Source: JBNKDD01 sp050288085 (GTDB lineage Bacteria > Chloroflexota > Anaerolineae > Aggregatilineales > UBA3940). Taken from it: 19,190 nucleotides of DNA. The stretch covers positions 1-19,190 of the forward strand of contig JBNKDD010000093.1 of assembly GCA_050288085.1 (NCBI GenBank), in the 5' to 3' direction. Shown here piece after piece: positions 13,894 to 19,190 of this stretch (its first letter is position 1; each line of letters opens with the position of its first letter). Below the pieces are notes generated by a model that did not search any database, was not told the DNA's origin, and saw only the letters and a program-made list of their open reading frames with translations. Both the position numbers and the translations under genes were made by a program.

Positions 13894-14445
13894 ATGACCG
13901 ACGAACCTATCAATGACGGCCCTTCCGCTATCGATGAACTGCTGGAAATTATCACCGAATTTGTTACCGCACCGGATTGGGAAACATCGCGCCAGGTGCT
14001 TGAGGATAACCCGGTGCTGATCGCCGAAGAAGTCGATATGGCCTTTGGCGCCCTGATCCGGCATTTCGAATCGGAGGGCGACGAGCGAACCCTGCTCAAT
14101 CTGATCACCCATCGCGACTTGCTGCGGATGTGCCGGGCGATTGGGGTTGATGCCGCTTTTGCCCAGGCATCCGGTCAGGCTGAGACCGATCCTTTCGATG
14201 AGTTGGTCAACAGCACCATCGCTGTGATGACCACCCTGCCCGCCCGCCGCGCTGATTGGCGGGAGGTTGTCCATCAACTTCATGAGCATACCCCCGACTC
14301 CCCCGCCTCCGGCCTGTTGGCGGCGGTGCTCCGCCTGCTCGATGGTGAGGCCATCGACTCTATCCACCCGGATTTGGACCCAGCCCAGGCTGTCTACTGG
14401 AACCGGATCGTAGCGGGCGTCATGCAGTACGACGACGGCTCCTGA
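13894..14445 (+). CDS. Small helical protein sharing the C-terminal repeat of the preceding TPR protein
   Basis: This is a 183-residue soluble protein. Residues 18-90 form a helical domain (FVTAPDWETSRQVLEDNPVL, then HRDLLRMCRAIGVDAAF). Similar W..sr..l..hP.LL and LL..CR..G...AF patterns occur in large helical and CHAT-associated proteins of Chloroflexota and cyanobacteria, from memory. Residues 101-176 are a shorter copy of the repeat seen twice in the neighbouring TPR protein: STIAVMT, LAAVLRLLDGEAIDSI, and YWNRIVAGV. GGGGAA lies about 8 nt before the ATG. A good promoter is just upstream, so it can be expressed separately. Function unknown; the shared repeat suggests a common partner or origin by duplication. 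Confidence 0.8.
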   Translation: MTDEPINDGPSAIDELLEIITEFVTAPDWETSRQVLEDNPVLIAEEVDMAFGALIRHFESEGDERTLLNLITHRDLLRMCRAIGVDAAFAQASGQAETDPFDELVNSTIAVMTTLPARRADWREVVHQLHEHTPDSPASGLLAAVLRLLDGEAIDSIHPDLDPAQAVYWNRIVAGVMQYDDGS

Positions 14446-14455
14446 TGGCATAACA

Positions 14456-14485
14456 TTGGGCTGTTCCTCCAATAGCCTGTATACT
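14456..14485 (+). promoter_or_regulatory. Promoter of the TPR lipoprotein gene
   Basis: TTGGGC (14456-14461) and TATACT (14480-14485) are 18 bp apart. The predicted start is about 40 nt before the ATG at 14533, which has a GGAGGT ribosome site. Confidence 0.5.
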
Positions 14486-14532
14486 TCGGTCATCTTTTGG
14501 CCGGATTGCAGCAATAAATTGGAGGTCTACCC

Positions 14533-15555
14533 ATGCTTTTCAAGCGCTGTCGTTACACCTGGGTGGTGATGGTTTTGAGCGTGCTGTCTGTCTTAGCCTG
14601 CTCGACAAACGGCACCGGGTTTTTAGGACTCGGCCCGACCGAAACGCCAACACCCACCTCAACCGCTACGCCGACGTCAACCCCCACGCCGACGAACACG
14701 CCAACCGCAACACCCACCCCCACCGACACGCCGACCCCGACCCTCACGCCCACACCGAGCCCGGAGGATCTCTTCGCCGCTGCACTGGAGGCGCAGCAGG
14801 CCGGTGATCTGGAAACCGCCCTGGAAGGCTGGAACCAGTTGGTCGATATGGGATATGAGGGCATTATGGTCTATGCCCAGCGTTCAAAGGTGCTCTTCCT
14901 GATGGGCGAAACCCAGGCCGCCCTTGATGACGCGCAGCTTATTATCGAGATGGAAGCCGATTCGGGACAGGAATATTATGAGCGTGGTTATGCCCATTCT
15001 GTTCTTGCCAACTATGAAGAGGCGCTGGCCGACTTTGACCGTGCGTTGGAACTCGGCCTGGATAATTCTCAGGTCTATGTCGGTCGCGGGTCGGCTAATA
15101 GAGGGGTAGGTAATCTCCAGGCGGCTCTGGCAGACTACGCCAAAGCCATCGAGCTTGACCCGAACAACGTGACCATCTACATGAATCGGGGGGCGATCTA
15201 TCATGAACTGGGGCAGTATCAGAACGCACTAGCTGATTTCAGCCAGGGCATCGAAATTGACCCGACTTTCGCCCGCCTCTACTACCGGCGGGCACTGGTC
15301 TACCTGGATTTGAACGACCCCGATTCGGCATTGGTCGACTTCTCACAAGCGATTGAGCTTGACGAGAAAGATGCCGCTAACCTCGCCCGGTCATACTTTT
15401 ACCGGGCTTTGATCTATGATGAGAAAGGCGACTTCCAGGCCGCCGCCGATGACTATTTCCAGTTCATCGTCCTGTATCAATTTGAGGATAAGATGTTCGA
15501 TCACGCCAAGACTCGCTCACTGGAACTGGCGCTTCAAGGATTTGGGCCGTCCTAA
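14533..15555 (+). CDS. TPR lipoprotein with a Thr-Pro-rich linker
   Basis: This 340-residue protein has a signal peptide with a lipobox (VMVLSVLSVLAC, lipid-modified Cys23), so it should be anchored to the outer face of the cytoplasmic membrane. Residues 36-76 are a Thr/Pro repeat linker (TPTPT units), a style very common in Chloroflexota surface proteins. Residues about 78-335 hold seven or so TPR units, with classic forms such as YEEALADFDRALEL, LQAALADYAKAIELDP, YQNALADFSQGIEIDP and DSALVDFSQAIELD. It probably holds partner proteins at the cell surface. GGAGGT 6 nt before the ATG supports the start. It ends just before a strong terminator. Confidence 0.93.
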   Translation: MLFKRCRYTWVVMVLSVLSVLACSTNGTGFLGLGPTETPTPTSTATPTSTPTPTNTPTATPTPTDTPTPTLTPTPSPEDLFAAALEAQQAGDLETALEGWNQLVDMGYEGIMVYAQRSKVLFLMGETQAALDDAQLIIEMEADSGQEYYERGYAHSVLANYEEALADFDRALELGLDNSQVYVGRGSANRGVGNLQAALADYAKAIELDPNNVTIYMNRGAIYHELGQYQNALADFSQGIEIDPTFARLYYRRALVYLDLNDPDSALVDFSQAIELDEKDAANLARSYFYRALIYDEKGDFQAAADDYFQFIVLYQFEDKMFDHAKTRSLELALQGFGPS

Positions 15556-15573
15556 ATCGAAATCGTTTTATCC

Positions 15574-15605
15574 CCCGCCGCCGCTGTGCGGCGGGCTGCT
15601 TTTCT
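15574..15605 (+). terminator. Intrinsic terminator of the lipoprotein gene
   Basis: CCCGCCGC (15574-15581) and GCGGCGGG (15588-15595) form a perfect 8-bp GC stem with a 6-nt loop, followed by CTGCTTTTC. It lies between convergent genes and could also act on the minus strand, where it is preceded by an A-rich region on the other side. Confidence 0.75.
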
Positions 15606-15627
15606 AGGAGAATTTGTGGTTAGATAG

Positions 15628-16593
15628 TTAATAAGCTGCCACTGTCAGCCGCCCTGATTCCTCCACCCGGATCGGGATCGGATCGACGATCTCACCGACA
15701 AACTCACCGGCTTCATTAGAGGCATGAAAGGCCAGGGCGACCCACTCACCATCCGGTGCCTGGATCAGCTTGCCGGAGTACAGCCCATCGCTGATCAAAA
15801 AGTCATCGTCCAGATAACGGAACGGACCCAGAGGATGTTCTGAAACGAGGTAATGTGTGCCGGTAACCGGGGATTTGCCGGTTCGCTTGATGCGCTGCGT
15901 GGAATGACTCCTGGCATCGACCGAAAAGAGCAAGTACCACAGGTCACCGATTTGTACTAACTGCGGGACTTCCATATACCCGAAGTCAGCCGGGGCATCG
16001 AGCGGGGCATCGACCGTCCAGGCTACGAGGTCAGTAGAATAAGCATGCCCGAAGACCCCGCGATTCAACGTGCTGCCGGAGTTTGAGCGCGTGGTGATCA
16101 GGGCGTGGAAGCGGTTGTCATCCGGGAGCCAGAACACCCAGGGATCGCGCCAGGCCTGATCATGCCACAGGTCGAGATTGAGTAATTCATACCAGTGCGG
16201 ATCGGCCACGATGGCCGGATTTCCGGGGTGACGTTCCCACCGGATCAGATCGGTGGAGGTGGCTAACCCAATGCGTTGGATCAGCCCTTTTTCATCACGA
16301 TTGCCGCCGGTGTAAAACAGGTACCACCTATCCTCATGTCGGATGACGCTGCCCGTCCAGGTTGTGTAATTATCCCAGGCTCGCGGATTGTCAGAATCCG
16401 GGCCGAGCGCATCCGGCAGAACCCGCCACGATTTCAAATCCTGGGAGACGGCGTGCCCAATCGTGGCGTGCCAGTGACGCTGATCGGAGTCGCCGAGTGA
16501 ACGCGGTGCCTGCAAATAAAAGATATGATAATCAGGCCCATCCTGAGCAAACCAGAAATCCCATAACCACTTATCCGATAGTCGCACTGCCAT
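15628..16593 (-). CDS. Cytosolic beta-propeller glycosidase-like enzyme (GH32/GH68/GH43 type)
   Basis: This 321-residue protein has the layout of five-bladed beta-propeller glycosidases. The three acids expected in the active site are visible: Asp12 (KWLWDFWF, nucleophile), Asp150 (WRDPWVF, the RDP motif that stabilises the transition state) and Glu208 (YMEVPQLV, acid/base). TTWTGSVI (77-84) fits the WSGS-like blade. The first motif resembles GH68 (WD.W) more than the WMNDPNG of GH32. No signal peptide, so it acts in the cytosol, unlike most levansucrases and invertases. It is the last gene of the sugar operon, 6 bp after the GalT-like gene. Likely substrate: a fructoside or related disaccharide, made or split with its operon partners. 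Confidence 0.85.
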   Translation of the reverse strand: MAVRLSDKWLWDFWFAQDGPDYHIFYLQAPRSLGDSDQRHWHATIGHAVSQDLKSWRVLPDALGPDSDNPRAWDNYTTWTGSVIRHEDRWYLFYTGGNRDEKGLIQRIGLATSTDLIRWERHPGNPAIVADPHWYELLNLDLWHDQAWRDPWVFWLPDDNRFHALITTRSNSGSTLNRGVFGHAYSTDLVAWTVDAPLDAPADFGYMEVPQLVQIGDLWYLLFSVDARSHSTQRIKRTGKSPVTGTHYLVSEHPLGPFRYLDDDFLISDGLYSGKLIQAPDGEWVALAFHASNEAGEFVGEIVDPIPIRVEESGRLTVAAY

Positions 16594-16599
16594 TTTGCT

Positions 16600-17697
16600 T
16601 TAGTGATCTTCGCTTTCCGAATAATGTGAAAGTATGCCGCGTGCATCTGATGCTGACGCCTCTGGGTTTCCCTGGCATGAATAGAGGCCGAGATGTTCGA
16701 ACCCACCCATTTCTTGTGTGTAGGGTAGGAACTCAAAGTACAGACCGGCACCCGCGCCGTTGTGGGCGGTGACGTTATAAGCAGGTTCTCTGCCAATGCG
16801 CTGCATCACGCCGAGCATAATGCGGATGCCATCCTGCCAGCCTTTAGCCACATCGGCTGTTTCTTGCTCATTGAGCTCGAAAAGATGTGATTTAGCGGAA
16901 TCTTTGAGGATCAACTGCATATCAAATGGCCGCCGCATAAAATAGGGAGTGATGAGCACTGCTGTCTTATACTCTTGAATGACAAGATTGGGTGGATTTT
17001 CACGCAGCATATAGGTAGAGAAGGTTTCTCCGTGCTCATTTTTAAACTGTATATCTTGCTGGTGGCGGTTTGGGATGATGTTGCTGGCTCCAACTTGTTG
17101 GTGTCCATGAACCAGAGAACCACCCACGAGATGTCCAAAATTCTTGATAATTGATACATGCCTGGCGGTGCTGTTCAGCAGCTTCTTTTCCAGGACTCCG
17201 AGCCGTTGCATCACGGTGATGCTGTCAGCAAGCGGCATGTTGTGCCAATCTTTATGATGCAAAGACGAAGTCCATTGTAGAAAATGGAAACCATGAATGG
17301 GCTGACCGCTTTTGTTGCCCGGCTGTTCTTCCCTCTCGTTCATGGGAAAGAAGATTGGGAAAAGGTTTTTGTTGATAAAAGTAAATCCTTCACTCAGATC
17401 GGTTACATCTATGATCTGGGTCGTCCGGCCCTGGCAAATGACACAATCCTTTTCTGTGTCCGCCGTAATCTCGTCTGCTTCGGGAGGACGATTATCATGT
17501 GGGCGGCGTGCCCGTGCTGAATTAAAAACAATCCGGTCACCATTTCGAGGGTCAATCTGGCAAATGCCATCCGGAGCATATTGGGCAACTCCCTCTTCTT
17601 CCATCACAAACTGCGTTAGTTGATCAAGAGCTAGCTGCTCTATGTTTTGTGCCTGTAGGATCGTCTCTAGCGTTTTGCGGGAGAGTTGTTTTGTCAT
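16600..17697 (-). CDS. GalT-like nucleotidyltransferase / sugar phosphorylase (HIT superfamily)
   Basis: This 365-residue protein resembles galactose-1-phosphate uridylyltransferase and related ADP-/UDP-sugar phosphorylases. Visible are NSARARRPHD (59-68, phosphate binding), the zinc-type pair CVIC (85-88), NLFPIFFPM (111-119) and SLVHGHQQVGAS, where His197-x-His199-x-Gln201 matches the HxHxQ active site; His199 would carry the nucleotidyl group. I chose the ATG at 17697, which has AGGAA about 9 nt upstream and starts 16 nt after the glycosyltransferase stop. A longer frame from a GTG at 17730 overlaps that gene. In the operon it could supply or recycle the nucleotide sugar used by the glycosyltransferase. 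Exact substrates are unknown. Confidence 0.85.
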   Translation of the reverse strand: MTKQLSRKTLETILQAQNIEQLALDQLTQFVMEEEGVAQYAPDGICQIDPRNGDRIVFNSARARRPHDNRPPEADEITADTEKDCVICQGRTTQIIDVTDLSEGFTFINKNLFPIFFPMNEREEQPGNKSGQPIHGFHFLQWTSSLHHKDWHNMPLADSITVMQRLGVLEKKLLNSTARHVSIIKNFGHLVGGSLVHGHQQVGASNIIPNRHQQDIQFKNEHGETFSTYMLRENPPNLVIQEYKTAVLITPYFMRRPFDMQLILKDSAKSHLFELNEQETADVAKGWQDGIRIMLGVMQRIGREPAYNVTAHNGAGAGLYFEFLPYTQEMGGFEHLGLYSCQGNPEASASDARGILSHYSESEDH

Positions 17698-17713
17698 TAA
17701 AGGGCATTCCTGA

Positions 17714-19072
17714 TTATGGGTTGATATCACTGTCTTTCAGAAAAACGCTGACCATATTGTCCCAGGTGAAATAAGGGATAGTGATCTGATATGCATTTTC
17801 CCCCATTTTTTTCCTGAGTGCTTCCTGGGAGAGCAGCATTTCTAATGCATGGGCAAAACCGGCAATGTTATCGGGGGGCACAACAATTGCACCAGACCCA
17901 ACTTTTAACGGCGGAGAATCGGTCTGATAAGAGACTTCTTCCACGCGATCACCCAATAAGTATTCTGTTGCAAATGGCACCAGGCGGCTCGATACCACCG
18001 GTACTTTTGTAGCGGCGGCTTCTTGTGGCGTCATGCCAAATCCTTCCATGATCGAAGGCGTGCAATAAATATCGGTCACGGCGTAGATATCGGGAAGCTT
18101 ATCCCAAACCGAACCCAGAACAGCCGCGCGTTTCTTTATCCCCAGAGATTGAATCAAAGCCACCAGTTCGTTATACAACGATGGGTTGGTTTGATCAATG
18201 GTGACAACCAGGAAAATATCCGGATATTGTTGGGCAGCCTGGGCGAATGCTTTGATCAGCACATCCTTGCGTTTGGTCGTATCCGTCCGGCTGATTTCTG
18301 TGATGATTGTACTTTGCCGTATTTCTGCCGGGGTAATCCCCGCGTGCTGGCTGAGAAACTCCCAGATGGGGTGATCGTCCTGAATGCTTCGAGGATGATA
18401 GCGCTCCGGCTCCACACAGGGTGGAAGGAAGAGTGGCGTTTCCTCGTAATCATAGTCTTCCCGGAGTGACTGCTGGATTGTAGCTGAAGTCGCCGCGATC
18501 TTATCTACCTCCGAGATGATCAGAGTTTCATGGACTATCCGTTCGTCAATCCGTAAATTAGCCCAATCCGCCGGTTTAACATTTCTTTTTTTAACGGCAC
18601 CGAGAGAGTGCGGAACCCAGATATGTTTAAGTGGCTCAGGCAATGAGTTGTTGAAGGAAACGCCGAGTTTTGCGCCATCCCAATAGTGAGAAATAATGAC
18701 ATCTACTCCAATACCTTCACCATTCATATGCTCAACTAAGTTCTGGCAAAGCTGGGGGATGCGCTCGTCCATATCCTCTTTTCGAACGAATTCCCGTAAT
18801 CCATCATCCAACAACAGGATACGCTGCCTGTCATCTTTGTAAAGTATCCCGGTGCGTGGTTCTCCGGTCTTTGGATGTGGATAGCCACCGCGATTCACAA
18901 TCGTAATTTTAAAACCTGCCTTAGCAAGAGAGGCAGTGAATTGATTGACAAACACATTCTGCCCCCCGGTATCTGGCAGCCCAGGGAGGATTTCCCAGTC
19001 GTGGATGCCTTGAGTGGTGATCATAAGTATGTGTGGCAGCGATGAAGCTAGAAAGTTATCTTGATTACTCAT
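17714..19072 (-). CDS. GT4 glycosyltransferase, sucrose-phosphate-synthase-like
   Basis: This 452-residue retaining glycosyltransferase has the GT-B fold. The N-terminal lobe has GLPDTGGQNVFVNQF (31-45), as in sucrose synthase and sucrose-phosphate synthase, and VPHSLGAVKKRN (153-164). The C-terminal lobe has SRTDTTKRKDVLIKAF (261-276) for the donor phosphate and the EX7E motif Glu343-Glu351 (EGFGMTPQEAAA). It should transfer a sugar from a nucleotide sugar to a sugar or sugar phosphate in the cytosol. It is the first gene of a three-gene operon with a GalT-like and a GH68-like enzyme. No phosphatase domain is fused. The true product (sucrose, mannosylfructose or another disaccharide) cannot be told by sequence alone. 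Confidence 0.9.
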   Translation of the reverse strand: MSNQDNFLASSLPHILMITTQGIHDWEILPGLPDTGGQNVFVNQFTASLAKAGFKITIVNRGGYPHPKTGEPRTGILYKDDRQRILLLDDGLREFVRKEDMDERIPQLCQNLVEHMNGEGIGVDVIISHYWDGAKLGVSFNNSLPEPLKHIWVPHSLGAVKKRNVKPADWANLRIDERIVHETLIISEVDKIAATSATIQQSLREDYDYEETPLFLPPCVEPERYHPRSIQDDHPIWEFLSQHAGITPAEIRQSTIITEISRTDTTKRKDVLIKAFAQAAQQYPDIFLVVTIDQTNPSLYNELVALIQSLGIKKRAAVLGSVWDKLPDIYAVTDIYCTPSIMEGFGMTPQEAAATKVPVVSSRLVPFATEYLLGDRVEEVSYQTDSPPLKVGSGAIVVPPDNIAGFAHALEMLLSQEALRKKMGENAYQITIPYFTWDNMVSVFLKDSDINP

Positions 19073-19133
19073 AGTGCCTTGCCTGCAGATAGTCCTTGAA
19101 TGTTTCTACTTCGCCAGAATGTGAATGGTCGTT

Positions 19134-19160
19134 TTGCTAACAAGAAATTTTCGTTAGCAA
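19134..19160. promoter_or_regulatory. Inverted repeat upstream of the sugar operon
   Basis: TTGCTAAC (19134-19141) and GTTAGCAA (19153-19160) are perfect 8-bp arms around 11 bp. It lies about 60 bp before the glycosyltransferase ATG, where an operator could act, but it could also be the terminator of a gene beyond the window. Bases 19073-19133 hold no gene and no clear promoter. Confidence 0.4.
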
Positions 19161-19190
19161 GGACACGGCACAAATTGACCAAGCTGAAAG

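Noticed and set aside
14553..14864. Minus-strand frame coding for a Val-Gly repeat
   Set aside because: It is the antisense of the Thr-Pro linker of the TPR lipoprotein; the repeat is caused by ACN-CCN codons and there is no ribosome site.
19134..19160. CIRCE element for HrcA
   Set aside because: It has TTAGC-like arms but lacks the TTAGCACTC-N9-GAGTGCTAA pattern.

Overview
The window looks like a chromosomal stretch from a Chloroflexota bacterium, most likely Anaerolineae-like. This is an inference. It rests on the lipoprotein with a long Thr-Pro linker, the family content, moderately GC-rich housekeeping genes, and intergenic spaces full of short palindromic repeats. No rRNA, tRNA, CRISPR array or complete insertion sequence is visible.

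Left part (1-7462). The 3' end of an aldo/keto reductase gene converges on a minus-strand signalling operon: a six-pass membrane histidine kinase followed by two stand-alone receiver proteins. Next come an orphan membrane protein and a toxin-antitoxin pair. The toxin is a PIN-domain DUF3368-like protein. The antitoxin appears to join a Phd-type domain to a UPF0175-type helix-turn-helix. A perfect 19-bp direct repeat flanks the module. Then comes priA, encoding the primosomal helicase.

Middle part (7463-11155). This holds a DUF4259 gene, a four-helix membrane protein behind a strong promoter with two palindromes in its leader, an A+T-rich DUF2867 gene, a second four-helix membrane protein and moeA (molybdopterin molybdotransferase). 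The DUF2867 reading frame runs through a small element with perfect 12-bp inverted ends. The moeA upstream gap is a cluster of hairpins, including a 58-nt three-way-junction repeat.

Right-centre part (11156-15627). A solitary protein combines an N-terminal EVE/PUA-like domain with a C-terminal nuclease-like core; it is a candidate modification-dependent restriction enzyme. Its near-consensus promoter is overlapped by an inverted repeat. It is followed by a TPR protein and a small protein that share an undescribed ~79-residue C-terminal repeat, three copies in all. A TPR lipoprotein follows, ending at a strong terminator.

Right end (15628-19190). A compact minus-strand operon encodes a sucrose-phosphate-synthase-like GT4 glycosyltransferase, a GalT-like nucleotidyltransferase/phosphorylase and a cytosolic GH32/GH68-like beta-propeller enzyme. 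Together they suggest a small sugar pathway for a sucrose-like disaccharide whose product I cannot name.

The most interesting candidates are the EVE-nuclease with its operator-like promoter, the fused antitoxin module with flanking repeats, the shared repeat domain, the in-frame mini-element in the DUF2867 gene and the three-gene sugar operon.
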